From assembly GCA_963831645.1 (NCBI GenBank), contig CAWHQZ010000013.1:124001-188000 (forward strand): a DNA stretch of 64,000 bases, in the 5' to 3' direction. Below the pieces are notes generated by a model. That model saw only the letters and a list, made by a program, of their open reading frames with translations. It did no database searches and had not been told where the DNA came from. This DNA is from CAWHQZ01 sp963831645. GTDB lineage: Bacteria > Pseudomonadota > Alphaproteobacteria > Rhizobiales > Aestuariivirgaceae. Position numbers and translations under genes: made by a program. Positions within the stretch are counted from its first letter, which is position 1. Every line of letters begins with the position of its first letter. Below are positions 34,187 to 43,355 of this stretch, one piece after another.

Positions 34187-34287
34187 GGATCAGATCATTG
34201 CTGCCTTGCGTCACCAATGCAGGACCGTTCTCTCGTTTCAGCCGGGCGACGTCCGCCGCCGCATCATGCAGCGCGACCGAACCCGTC

Positions 34288-34643
34288 CCAGTTCGTGCTC
34301 GAGGACGGCGCGACGCAAGGCAACGGTGGAGAAATCAAGATAGGGGAGTTTCACGGCCTTCTTGATCTTGAAGGCGCGGTCACCACAGAGAAATACGTGG
34401 GCGGCACGGGTTTCGGCATGCTCGACGGGTGAGCCGGGAAATCCCCACATCTCACCCTTTCAGAAAGTTCGGATTCACCATTGAAACAGGAAGCGGCTAT
34501 AGGGTCGCACTCGGGACGCAATGTCCAGGGTCGGGCCGGGTCCCAAATTTTGCCAATAGCGGGGTTAGCGCCGGGCAGTCAATCAACCGTGGCTTCCCGC
34601 GAAAACATCTTTGGTACTGCGGGTTGACACGACGGCAGGCAGG
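34288..34643. repeat. 357-bp direct repeat flanking nirK, copy B
   Basis: Truncated copy of 31176-31532, holding a 5' fragment of the APH-ATPase gene (minus strand, MWGFPGSPVEHAETRAAHVF) plus its upstream DNA. It has small indels (for example CCCTTTC for CCCTTC) and cannot encode a product. Same orientation as copy A, so recombination between copies would excise nirK. Confidence 0.8.
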
Positions 34644-34691
34644 CCGCGCGCCGAGTGCGGCAATGACTGAGGTATTCCGGAGGAGCCATTC

Positions 34692-35657
34692 GTGAAGAAC
34701 CAGCATGCTGAAACCGCAAGCAAGATGATGACCCGTCACTTCCTATCAGCCACTGACCGCGACACCGTCGACGAGGCGCGGCGGCGCTTTGCGCGTCATG
34801 ATGACGCCGAAACCGGCGTGTTTTACGTCACCGACGCGCTGGGGCGGTTGCGGTCGGCCGTATCCTTGCGCGAGTTGATGAAATCGCCTGGCAAAGCGGC
34901 CATCGCTGATCTGGCCAGTCAGCCGATGCTGACGGTGGGGCCGGAACTTGACCAGGAGGCTGTGGCGGCTGTGGCCTCCAGGAGCCGGCAGGCGACGGTG
35001 CCGGTCGTGGATGGGAAAGGAAGGCTCATCGGCATAATTCCTCCACTCGCTATCATCGATGTGTTGCAGCAGGAACATGATGAAGACGTACATCGGCTTG
35101 CCGGAATTCGGCATCGTCGTGACCCGACCCGCAAGGCGCTCGAAATGCCCATTCTCGTCAAGGCACGGAACCGGTTGCCATGGTTGTTGGTCGGGCTTGC
35201 TGGGTGCCTGGCATCCGCACTTCTGGTTGCCGGTTACGAAGACAGCATCCGGACGCAGGTGGCGGTTGCATTCTTTCTTCCGGCCATTGTCTATATTGCG
35301 GACGCGATCGGCACCCAGACGGAAGCCATCGTGATACGTGCGCTGTCACGCGGCCACTTGCCGCTTGCCTCGTTTTTTGCCAGCGAGTCATCGACGGGCT
35401 TCCTCATCGGGGCTGCTCTCGGAGCAGTCGCCCTGCCGGCAGTCGTTCTGATATTTGGTCAGGCGAAGCTTGGGGTCGCGGTTGCGCTATCGATCCTGTG
35501 CGCCGGAGCCGTTGCCAGCGTGGTTGGCCTTCTTCTTCCCTGGGCGCTGTCCAACCAGAGTATGGACCCCGCCTATGGAAGCGGTCCGCTCGCCACCATC
35601 ATCCAGGACCTGCTCAGCATCGCCATCTATTTCGCCATGGTAACAGCGCTCGTTTGA
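34692..35657 (+). CDS. MgtE-like divalent cation transporter with CBS pair
   Basis: 321 residues: two CBS motifs (about 10-130) and a five-helix membrane domain (about 165-320) with the MgtE signatures YIADAIGTQTEAIVIRAL and MDPAYGSGPLATIIQD. The N-terminal superhelical domain of full MgtE is missing. MgtE channels carry Mg2+ (sometimes Co2+). GTG 34692 follows a good GGAGG. A 45-bp piece of this gene is duplicated upstream at 34053. Confidence 0.85.
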   Translation: MKNQHAETASKMMTRHFLSATDRDTVDEARRRFARHDDAETGVFYVTDALGRLRSAVSLRELMKSPGKAAIADLASQPMLTVGPELDQEAVAAVASRSRQATVPVVDGKGRLIGIIPPLAIIDVLQQEHDEDVHRLAGIRHRRDPTRKALEMPILVKARNRLPWLLVGLAGCLASALLVAGYEDSIRTQVAVAFFLPAIVYIADAIGTQTEAIVIRALSRGHLPLASFFASESSTGFLIGAALGAVALPAVVLIFGQAKLGVAVALSILCAGAVASVVGLLLPWALSNQSMDPAYGSGPLATIIQDLLSIAIYFAMVTALV

Positions 35658-35734
35658 CCCCCGATTGCATCCTCGATCTTAACTAAGCAGGGTCGGGCCA
35701 CAAAATCGGGTTCAGCCTCGAAACAGCCTTGCCA

Positions 35735-35748
35735 TTGATCCAGATCAA
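35735..35748. promoter_or_regulatory. FNR/FixK-type box upstream of the persulfide dioxygenase gene
   Basis: TTGATCCAGATCAA, a perfect TTGAT-N4-ATCAA palindrome, 114 bases before the ATG at 35863 and 78 bases past the MgtE-like stop. Confidence 0.8.
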
Positions 35749-35862
35749 GTCGCGAGCAGCCCGCTGCTGCCAGATTTGCGGGACGGTAGGAGACAGACGA
35801 GAGACTTGAAGCGCCTGATGGGAGCGTTTCAAACGACTGAGCCTATCGGAGAAGAGAGAGCA

Positions 35863-37308
35863 ATGTTCTTCCGTCAGATCAATGATACCTGCCTCGCCCA
35901 GTATGCGTACCTAATTGGGTGCGAAACGACTGGAGAAGCGATCGTCATCGATCCGGAACGTGATGTAGACCGGTACCTGTCCATCGCGGACGAGGAGGAC
36001 CTCAGAATTGTCGCCGCCGCAGAAACACACATTCACGCCGATTTTCTATCCGGCGTGCGCGAATTGGCCGATTGTGCCGGTGTGAAGGTGTACGTCTCCG
36101 CAGAGGGCGAGGGCGAAGGGTGGAGCTCCAAATGGGCGGAACGATCCAGCTATGACGTGATCCTGCTGAGGGATGGCGGCAGATTTCAGGTAGGAAATCT
36201 CACTCTCCAGGCCGTTCATACGCCCGGCCATACGCCGGAGCACGTGTCTTTCGTGGTCACTGACGCCGAGGCCGAAGAACCGATGGGCATCGTCACGGGC
36301 GATTTCCTGTTTGTTGGCGACCTCGGCCGACCCGACCTGTTGGAGACGGCGGCGAAGATCCAAAACACGGCCAGGGCTTCGGCGAAGCGGCTGTTCACGT
36401 CAGCCCATCGCGCCTTCAAATTCTCCGACTATCTCCAGGTATGGCCTGCACATGGTGCCGGGTCGGCTTGCGGAAAGTCGCTCGGCGCCGTCCCACAAAG
36501 CACCATTGGCTATGAGAAAGCCCAAAATCCGGGGTTGGCCAAAGCCCGTGAAGGCGAGACTGCGTTTGTGGAGTACATCCTGAAGGATCAGCCCGAGCCA
36601 CCCCTCTATTTCGCACGCATGAAGGAATTGAATCGTGACGGTGTTCCGCTACTCGGCGCTTTGCCCCGTCCCCGTCAGCTTTCCGTCCAGGAACTGCGCA
36701 AGGCGGTGCGTCACGCGAAGGCGACAATCCTTGATACGCGACCAGATCGCGCTGTCTTCATGAGGAAACACCTGCCAGGCGCGCTACATGCGCCCCTCAA
36801 TGCTGGTTTCTGCATGGCCGTTGGATCATTGGTCGAAGAATCTACGGCTAACCTTCTGCTGATCGCGTCGCCTCAGCACCTTGATGAGGTCATCCGCCGG
36901 TTGGTCCGCATTGGCTATGACAATGTGGAAATGACCAGCTCTGTCGACACTCTCTACCGCTATTTCTCCACGGGTGGAGAAGCACAAACGATTGCGACGA
37001 TCACTTTTCGCGAGGCGGAAGAGTTGCGCCGCTCAGGAGCGCCTGTCGTGGATGTGCGCAATCCGTCCGAATTCGAGCACGGCCATTTGCCGGGAGCCAT
37101 TCTGGCTCCCTACAGCCGCCTCCCGGAACATCTCGTACGCCTGCCCAAGGGCGTGAAATTGCTCGTTCATTGTGGCTCTGGACAACGCGCCGCCGTTGCG
37201 AGTTCTTACCTGGCTCGGAAGGGCTACGACGTCACATTGATCGACGATCTGTTCTCGAGCTACCCGAAGGTCGGAACAGTAGAGAGAGGCCGGGCAGAGG
37301 CTGCATAG
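35863..37308 (+). CDS. persulfide dioxygenase-like MBL protein fused to two rhodanese domains
   Basis: 481 residues. N-terminal metallo-beta-lactamase fold of the persulfide dioxygenase (ETHE1/Blh) type with the metal motif THIHADF, plus HTPGHTPEHVSF and the aspartate of VTGDFLFVGD. Two rhodanese domains follow; the first (near 275-350) has no active cysteine, the second has HCGSGQRA. It should oxidise glutathione persulfide to sulfite and move sulfane sulfur, detoxifying sulfide. The ATG at 35863 follows a purine-rich GGAGAAGAGAGAG. An FNR/FixK box upstream suggests microoxic induction. Confidence 0.88.
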   Translation: MFFRQINDTCLAQYAYLIGCETTGEAIVIDPERDVDRYLSIADEEDLRIVAAAETHIHADFLSGVRELADCAGVKVYVSAEGEGEGWSSKWAERSSYDVILLRDGGRFQVGNLTLQAVHTPGHTPEHVSFVVTDAEAEEPMGIVTGDFLFVGDLGRPDLLETAAKIQNTARASAKRLFTSAHRAFKFSDYLQVWPAHGAGSACGKSLGAVPQSTIGYEKAQNPGLAKAREGETAFVEYILKDQPEPPLYFARMKELNRDGVPLLGALPRPRQLSVQELRKAVRHAKATILDTRPDRAVFMRKHLPGALHAPLNAGFCMAVGSLVEESTANLLLIASPQHLDEVIRRLVRIGYDNVEMTSSVDTLYRYFSTGGEAQTIATITFREAEELRRSGAPVVDVRNPSEFEHGHLPGAILAPYSRLPEHLVRLPKGVKLLVHCGSGQRAAVASSYLARKGYDVTLIDDLFSSYPKVGTVERGRAEAA

Positions 37309-37615
37309 TTTCGTCGCGGCAGACGTGTACGTACTCATTGACTGGCACGAATCCGACGTCGACCGTCGCATATAGAATGTCCTGCGCATGGTGTGGAGGG
37401 CGCCGTGTTAGGGACATGGGAAGGTCATCATTTCTCGAATAGGGCACGGCGAGTGTTGATCTAGGTCAATGGCAAATACCCAAGCGAGCGCCAACCTTGC
37501 TTTAACGAGGACCCGAGGGGAAACGTGCAGCTAGCTTCGTTCCCCGTTTCTTAGTCGATTTTAGCCGCGACTTTTGCCAGTCCCTGCGACTGCCTTTGCG
37601 CAAGCCATCCGACAC
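37309..37615. other. intergenic region upstream of the ZIP gene
   Basis: About 300 bases; apart from the FNR/FixK box nothing is recognised. A TTG at 37574 could extend the ZIP protein by 14 residues but has no Shine-Dalgarno. Confidence 0.4.
37456..37469. promoter_or_regulatory. FNR/FixK-type box upstream of the ZIP transporter
   Basis: TTGATCTAGGTCAA fits TTGAT-N4-RTCAA exactly. It is 146 bases before the preferred ATG (37616), a workable distance if the transcription start is near 37511. Confidence 0.8.
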
Positions 37616-38386
37616 ATGAACATCGTCGCTGTTGGAACACTTGCCAGTGCCGCTGCCGGCGCCATGACCGTTGTCGGAGCACTGCCTATACTTTTCGGGC
37701 GCCGCGTCCCCGCACGCGCCCAAGATGCCCTGCTCGGTTTCGCGGCAGGCGTGATGCTTGCCGCCTCATTCTTCTCGCTCACGATTCCGGCAATAGAAGC
37801 GGCCGAGCGGCTTTATGGCGGCAGATATGTTCCAGCCGCAATCGCAGTAGCCGGTTTAATCCTTGGGGTTGCCGTCATGGCATTCAGCAATGAACTGATA
37901 CCCCATCGGCACTTCGTTCAGGGCCGCCAGGGGCCGTCGACGGTAGCTGAAAGAGCCTGGCTTTTCGTCGCCGCCATCACAATCCACAATTTTCCGGAGG
38001 GAATGGCGGTAGGAGTAGGTTTTGCCGGCGACGATATCGCGAAGGCAACCGCGCTTGCTGTCGGCATTGGACTGCAGAATGCGCCGGAAGGTCTGGCTGT
38101 CGCCGTGGCTCTTCTCGCCGAGGCCTATTCAAAGCAACAAGCGTTCATCATCGCCGCGGCGACGGCACTCGTCGAGCCCATCGGTGGATTCATCGGCATC
38201 GGAGCGGCTTCGCTGTCGGAACCACTACTGCCGTGGGCATTGACCTTCGCTGCTGGCGCAATGATCTATGTGATCAGTCATGAGATCATTCCCGAAACCC
38301 ATACGCGCGGCTTTCAGAACGAGGCAACGGCTGGTCTGACGCTTGGCCTCGTCGTGATGACCTTCCTCGACGTTACCCTCGGGTGA
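37616..38386 (+). CDS. ZIP/GufA-family metal transporter
   Basis: About 256 residues, eight membrane helices. The two metal-path motifs of GufA-type ZIPs are clear: HNFPEGMAVGVGF in helix 4 and QNAPEGLAVAVAL in helix 5, plus SHEIIPETH near the end. It probably imports Zn2+ or Fe2+ across the inner membrane. ATG 37616 (MNIVAVGTLAS) is taken because family homology starts there. An FNR/FixK box lies upstream. Confidence 0.88.
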   Translation: MNIVAVGTLASAAAGAMTVVGALPILFGRRVPARAQDALLGFAAGVMLAASFFSLTIPAIEAAERLYGGRYVPAAIAVAGLILGVAVMAFSNELIPHRHFVQGRQGPSTVAERAWLFVAAITIHNFPEGMAVGVGFAGDDIAKATALAVGIGLQNAPEGLAVAVALLAEAYSKQQAFIIAAATALVEPIGGFIGIGAASLSEPLLPWALTFAAGAMIYVISHEIIPETHTRGFQNEATAGLTLGLVVMTFLDVTLG

Positions 38387-39246
38387 CCCTTGTTTCAGGT
38401 CGCCTTGCTGGGAGCGAATTGTTCATCGATAAAGACCTCTGGAGCCAAGGGCCAATCTGATCGTTGCGAGCGCTATGCGAAGCACTAACTCTGCCGACTT
38501 TCGCACTTTGGTCCTGATCCGGGATGCCTGGCGGACGACCCGAGGCGGTTCGGGACACATCGAGGTGCGTCAAAGCGAACGGCTTCAGAACCTTGTGGCT
38601 TTCGCACGCTCTCGATCGCGCTATTACGGCGATCTCTATCGCAATCTGCCGGAAACGGTCACCAATATTCGGGATCTCCCAATCGTAACGAAAGCCGCCC
38701 TGATGGGACAGTTCGACAATTGGGTCACGGATCTCGAGATTACCAAGGTCGGCGCGGAGACGTTCGTTGCGGATGCGTCCCGTGTCGGCGATCAATTCCT
38801 GGGCCGCTACACGCTGTGGACCACATCCGGTGCCACCGGTACTCCTGCCCTATTGGTGCAGGATGAGCGATCGATTCGCAGTGATGAAGGCGTTAGGGTT
38901 GGCCAGAGCCGTTCCGGCTTGGCTCGGCCAACGCGAGCTGCATGCTCTCTTAACCCGCGGGATGAGGGCAGCCATTGTCTTCGCGACCGGCGGGCATTTC
39001 ATGGCTCTCACGATGGCCGAGCGCGCGCGCCGTCGCAGTGTATGGCTGAAGGGGCTGTCCGAGATTATCTCGGTCCTCACGCCAGTTCCGCAAATGGTCA
39101 CTAAGCTGAACAGCCTCGATCCAACCATCCTCGCCAGCTATGCCAGCGGGCTGGCTCTTCTCGCCGAGGAACAAGCCGCTGGGCGGCTGGCCATCAATCC
39201 GATCCTGTTGTTGTCGACAGGAGAATCGCTGACGCTGGTGAGCCGT

Positions 39247-39249
39247 TAG
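39247..39249 (+). other. in-frame TAG inside the PaaK-like gene
   Basis: The conserved frame runs straight through this codon (VSR-TAG-RVEDVFKG). A single C-to-T change from CAG would explain it. A second in-frame TAG occurs in a universal stress gene at 57287. Confidence 0.8.
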
Positions 39250-39380
39250 CGGGTGGAGGACGTCTTCAAAGGGCGGGTGCGTGAGACCTACGGCGCGTCG
39301 GAAATTCAGATCGCGGCATTCGAGTGCCATCGCGGCCGCCTGCACGTCAACTCGGACTGGGTGATTTTAGAGCCCGTGGA

Positions 39381-39678
39381 CGAAGGTTACCAGCCCGTTG
39401 CACCTGGAAAGCCCTCACGCACCGTGCTCGCGACAAGCCTCTCGAACCGGGTTCAGCCAATCATCCGCTACGACCTCGGTGACAGGATCACAATGCTCCC
39501 GGATCCCTGCGCCTGCGGGAGCCCCTTACCGTCGATGCGAGTCGAAGGGCGAACAGACGAAATCCTGACCTTCCGTTCGCAGGCAGGCGAGGTGGTGCAT
39601 CTCTTGCCTACTGCGCTGATGACCAGCATGGCAGAGATTCCGGGCGTGCCCCGGTTTCAGTTGATTAGGAAGGGCCTG
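39381..39678. repeat. 298-bp direct repeat, copy 1
   Basis: Matches 39950-40247 with an offset of exactly 569 bases, no indels and about five substitutions. It encodes the 3' third of the PaaK-like ligase. Confidence 0.9.
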
Positions 39679-39711
39679 GACATGCTTCTCGTCCGTCTCG
39701 GGAGGAGATGA

Positions 39712-39949
39712 GAGAGGATGGGGAATGAGATAGATAGGTGTGAGGGAGGATATAAGAGAAGAGATGATTAAGAAGAGTATATGTAGGCTGGAAGTAAGTG
39801 CCGATTGTGAAAGTGAAAGATTAGGTTAGAATGGAACGCTGGGAGGTAGATCATGACAGGAGTTTGGTAAGGATCTGCGTAAAGATGGAGGCTAAGAGAG
39901 GTATGATAGAGGTTATGTGAAATGACTGAAAATTGAAGATTATATGGGG
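39712..39949. other. cytosine-depleted purine-rich spacer, possibly an assembly artefact
   Basis: In 39721-39949 I count about 11 C in 229 bases, none in the first 60, while G and A dominate. Nothing else in this GC-rich window looks like it. There is no gene. It is bounded exactly by the two 298-bp repeat copies, which suggests low-quality read ends wrongly joined rather than biology. Confidence 0.75.
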
Positions 39950-40247
39950 CGAAGGTTACCAGCCCGTTGCACCTGGAAAGCCCTCACGCACCGTGCTCGC
40001 GACAAGCCTCTCGAACCGGGTTCAGCCTATCATCCGCTACGACCTCGGTGACAGGATCACAATGCTCCCGGATCCCTGCGCCTGCGGGAGCCCCTTACCG
40101 TCGATGCGAGTTGAAGGGCGAACAGACGAAATCCTGACCTTCCGTTCGCAGGCAGGCGAGGTGGTGCATCTCTTGCCTACTGCGCTGACGATCAGCATGG
40201 CAGAGATTCCGGGCGTGCACCGGTTTCAGTTGATTAGGAAGGGCCTG
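39950..40247. repeat. 298-bp direct repeat, copy 2
   Basis: Second copy of 39381-39678. Its right border runs directly into an IS630-type transposase remnant. Confidence 0.9.
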
Positions 40248-40375
40248 CGGAGCACATCGATGCCCTCATCGCGGCCTACAATCAAAACGCCAGGCCGTTC
40301 GTGTGGACCAAGGCCAAAGTCATCAGCGCCGCGTCACAGGTCGCCGCATCAGCCAATTGTGATTCCAGGTACTAG
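40245..40375 (+). mobile_element. IS630-family transposase C-terminal remnant
   Basis: The reading AEHIDALIAAYNQNARPFVWTKAKV matches the C-terminal end of IS630-type transposases (typically IxAYNxxxxPFxWT). It follows 298-bp repeat copy 2 without a gap. The rest of the element and its inverted repeats are absent. Confidence 0.65.
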
Positions 40376-40445
40376 TCTTGCACCCTACACTCTCGATTCC
40401 GACGTCGACCAACTGCTCGAAGGCCTGGAAGATTTGGTACGATAA
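40363..40445 (+). pseudogene. possible class V aminotransferase C-terminal tail
   Basis: The reading SLAPYTLDSDVDQLLEGLEDLVR and stop resembles the last residues of SufS/NifS-like aminotransferases (RxSPHxYNTxxDxDxLLxAL). It is too short for certainty and has no upstream domain. Confidence 0.3.
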
Positions 40446-40499
40446 TCGGCTCGGTTAGCTAATTGAGTTTTGACGGCCTCCTGTGGAGTGGGGAACCTC

Positions 40500-40966
40500 A
40501 TGAGTAAGTACGGAGAGATGTTCAAAGCAGAGATCGACAAAGCAAATAAGGAACGGCAAGACGATCAGACGAAAAACCGCGCGCAAATAGAAATGGCGAC
40601 AGCAAGGAAGGATGAAGAATTCAGGCCACTGAGGGAAAGGATCTGCCGCACTTGCAGGCGGCACGAAGCCAGCTTCCCTCCAGAGTGGTTAAATTGGAGC
40701 TGGAACCCGTCCTGAATAGTCTCAGCGATGATCGCCCGCACCTAATGTTTCAGTTGGTTGGGAGCACCGGAAGGCAACCAACGTCAGTCTATAAGTTTAC
40801 ACTGCTCAATGATGGCACCGTAATTGCCGACATGTGTAAGCCGCAAGCTCCACGAAATACTGCCGATCGCCAGCTGATGAAAAAAAATATTGAAGAAGTG
40901 AAGGAAGCCGACGTCGCGGAAGTCATCCGCATAGCATTTGAGGAGTTTGCAAAGGTACGAAAATAA
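40500..40966 (+). CDS. hypothetical protein (one frameshift)
   Basis: About 155 residues. N-terminal half is highly charged (AEIDKANKERQDDQTKNRAQIE); after a slip near 40650 the second half reads LQAARSQLPSRVVKLELEPVLNS and YKFTLLNDGTVIADMC, ending KVRK. ATG 40500 has GGAG/GGGAA upstream. Not recognised. Codon use and AT content differ from flanking genes, suggesting separate origin. Confidence 0.5.
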
Positions 40967-41300
40967 TGAGGTCAACTGACGCGTCGGGTACCTGTTTCCT
41001 TATCGGGTTGGGCACCGTGTTGTCCTTCAATCTTTGGGCTGGGTGGTACCCACTTGCCACCTTTCCCAACTTTGCACACGCGACGGTCTTTGATCTGCTC
41101 GACTATCTGACGTCAAACGTATTGTTACCTGTCGGTGGATTTGCCATTGCGCTCTTTGCCGGTTGGGTCATGCCTCTACGGGCGTTGATTGCCGAACTTG
41201 GCCTATCACCAGTCGGGCAGCGCTGCTCCGCGCTACGCTTCGGTATGTTGTGCCGCTCGGCGTTGCAGCAGCTGGGCTTGCACCCTTGATGACTTCATAG
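40966..41300 (+). pseudogene. sodium symporter (NSS family) C-terminal fragment
   Basis: From about 40990 the reading GLGTVLSFNLWAGWYPLA, then FDLLDYLTSNVLLPVGGF matches the last helices of bacterial neurotransmitter:sodium symporters. Near 41210-41225 a slip moves the end to another frame (LRYVVPLGVAAAGLAPLM) with a stop at 41298-41300. About three quarters of the gene is missing at the 5' side. Confidence 0.65.
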
Positions 41301-41398
41301 GCGCACGCTCGCAGTCAAAGACAATCATTCCTAAGGAAAGGCCGTCGGTCCGGTAGCACGAACGGTGTCGCGCAACATCTTCGCGCTTGCCGCTCGGC

Positions 41399-41970
41399 TC
41401 ATGCTCGCAAGCGGTGCTTGCCCAGCAACCTTACCGTGCTTGCCTGCGGACCCTTCTCGCCCATTTCCTCGGCAAAGGCCACGCGCGCGCCTACCGCTAG
41501 GCGAAGCTAGCGAGAAACCATCATCGAGAACGCTGTTGCAGTGAAAATAGACTTGACGCCCGTCACCGGCTTCGAGGAAACCAAACCCGCCGGCTGGATC
41601 GAGCCGCACCACTGTCCCGATCGGCTGGCCTTCGTGGTGCTTGACCTGGCCCTGCAAACGGCGAGCGTGATCCTGCAGCCGTCTGCGAGCACGCTTGAAG
41701 GCGTCGTTGATGGCAAAGGTAAGATCGGAATGCCGTTCGTCTGCCTGGGCGGAGCGCGCGACATTGACCTCGCGACCGTTCGGAAGTGCGAGCCGGATAT
41801 TGACCTCATAGATCCCGCCCGTGTGGTGATGAGCGCCCGGTCCTTTCACCACTACCCTGCAGGCGGTTATCCGGCCGAAGCGCTGCTCTAGCTGAAGCAG
41901 GTGTTTGGTAATGGCGGCCCGGATCTGCCGGTTCCCGACCATACCTTGGAAGTCGATTACGTGAGCGCAT
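41399..41970 (-). pseudogene. ribosome hibernation factor with cold-shock domain (frameshifted)
   Basis: Minus strand. A RaiA/HPF domain (VIDFQGMVGNRQIRAAI, FGRITACRVVVKGPG, GGIYEVNIRLALPNGREVNV) followed by a cold-shock-like domain (GTVVRLDPAGGFGFLEAGDG, VYFHCNSVLDDGF). Two slips: at the start, where ATG 41970 is one base out of frame with VIDFQG, and near 41510, after which RVAFAEEMGEKGPQASTVR runs to TGA 41399. Its start abuts the truncated acetyl-CoA synthetase at about 41966. HPF proteins dimerise ribosomes in stationary or anoxic cells. Confidence 0.7.
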
Positions 41971-43355
41971 TGGGAATTTGGAGGCGGGGCGCCGTCTTCA
42001 GCCCGCTCTTCTCCGCTTTTGGCCCGGAGCCCATCAAGGCGCGTATGACGATCGCCGAGCCCAAGGCTCTCGTGACTACTGGCCAGTTTTTCACACGCAA
42101 GATCAAGCCGGTTCTTGGTGATCTGCCCTTCCTTAAGGCGATTGTCCTCGTGGGAGGAGGAGAGGATGGCATCGATTTCGACGAACTTCTTTCCAGCTCC
42201 CCTGGCACCTGCGAGATCGTTGCCACGCAGCCGGATGACCTTGCCATCATCCATTTCACCAGCGGTACCACTGGCCGGCCGAAGGGCGCCATGCACGCTC
42301 ACAGAGCAGCAGTCGCGCATCGCGTTACGGCGGAGTTGGCGCTGGACCTCAAGCCGGACGACGTATTCTGGTGTACAGCCGATCCTGGCTGGGTCACCGG
42401 GACTTCTTATGGCATCATCGCGCCACTGCTCATTGGATGCACCATGATCTCCGACGAGGAGGAGTTCGACGCCGAGCGCTGGTACGGCAATCTGGAGCGG
42501 GAGAAAGTTACGGTTTGGTACACGGCGCCGACTGCCATCCGGATGCTGATGAAGTCCGGCGCGGAGCTGCCGAAGAAATACGATTTGAGCCGGCTTCGGC
42601 TTATCGCCAGCGTCGGTGAGCCGCTCAACCCGCAGGCCGTCATCTGGGGTCGCGACGTGCTCGGTCGGCCAATTCACGACAATTGGTGGCAGACGGAGAC
42701 TGGCGGTATCATGATCTCCAACTACCTCTCGATGCCGATCAAGGCGGGGTCGATGGGAAAGCCTCTGCCGGGCATCGAGGCGGCCGTGGTGCAGCGGAGT
42801 AAAAAGCAAGGGGTGATGGTGATCGATGCCCCAAACGAGGAAGGTGAACTGGCATTGAAGCCCGGCTGGCCGTCGATGTTCCGAGGCTACCTGCACGAGG
42901 AGGAACGCTATCGGAAGTGCTTCGTCGGCGGATGGTATCTCACCGGTGACCTCGTAAAAAAGGATGCCGACGGATATTTCTGGTTCGTCGGACGTGCCGA
43001 CGACGTGATCAAGTCTGCAGGACATTTGATCGGCCCGTTCGAGGTCGAAAGTGTCCTTCTGGAGCATCCCGCAGTGGCTGAGGCGGGTGTCATCGGTCTT
43101 CCCGATCCGGTAGCGCTGGAGGTCGTGAAGGCCTTTGTGGAGTTGCACGCCGGTTACAGCCCGAGCGAGCAGCTCCGCAAGGAGCTTCTCGCCCATGCCC
43201 GTAAGCGGCTCGGACCGGCAGTGGCGCCGAGGGCGATCGATTTCCGGGACAATCTCCCGAAGACCCGATCTGGCAAGATCATGCGGCGGCTGCTCAAGGC
43301 GCGAGAACTCGGTTTGCCCGAAGGTGATGTCTCGACACTCGAGAGTGCCAAATGA
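41967..43355 (+). pseudogene. acs: 5'-truncated acetyl-CoA synthetase
   Basis: ACS-type adenylate-forming enzyme lacking about 140 N-terminal residues: similarity begins abruptly at ALGIWRRGAVFSPLFSAFG exactly where the divergent HPF gene begins. The remainder is intact: HFTSGTTGRPKGA (phosphate loop), NWWQTETGG, YLTGDLVKKD and the acetylation-type lysine in RSGKIMRRLLK. Its stop overlaps the PDH E1 alpha start by four bases. Without the N-terminus it is probably inactive; any start codon used would lie in HPF sequence. Confidence 0.8.

Larger units (their letters stand above)
33912..34691. other. region of duplicated and decayed fragments
   Basis: No intact gene in 780 bases. In order: unassigned sequence, a 32-bp dispersed repeat (34009-34040), a 45-bp copy of part of the MgtE-like gene (34053-34097), a RibD/DHFR-like remnant (34097-34186), about 100 unassigned bases, and copy B of the 357-bp repeat (34288-34643). 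It ends at the Shine-Dalgarno of the next gene. Confidence 0.75.
38475..39711 (+). pseudogene. PaaK-like AMP-binding ligase, frameshift and in-frame stop
   Basis: A phenylacetate-CoA ligase/CapK-type adenylate-forming protein. N-terminal region with LWTTSGATGTPALL (phosphate loop), a slip near 38872, then VWLKGLSEIISVLTP to LTLVSR, an amber stop at 39247-39249, and continuation in the same frame with RETYGASEIQIAAFEC and IIRYDLGDRITMLPDP. The normal C-terminus is replaced after FQLIRKGLD at about 39680. 298 bases of the 3' part are repeated at 39950-40247. As it stands it cannot make a full enzyme. Confidence 0.8.

Noticed and set aside
42000..43196. Long minus-strand frame opposite acetyl-CoA synthetase
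   Set aside because: It is a shadow of the ligase; only its last part (41399-41970) has real HPF/cold-shock similarity.
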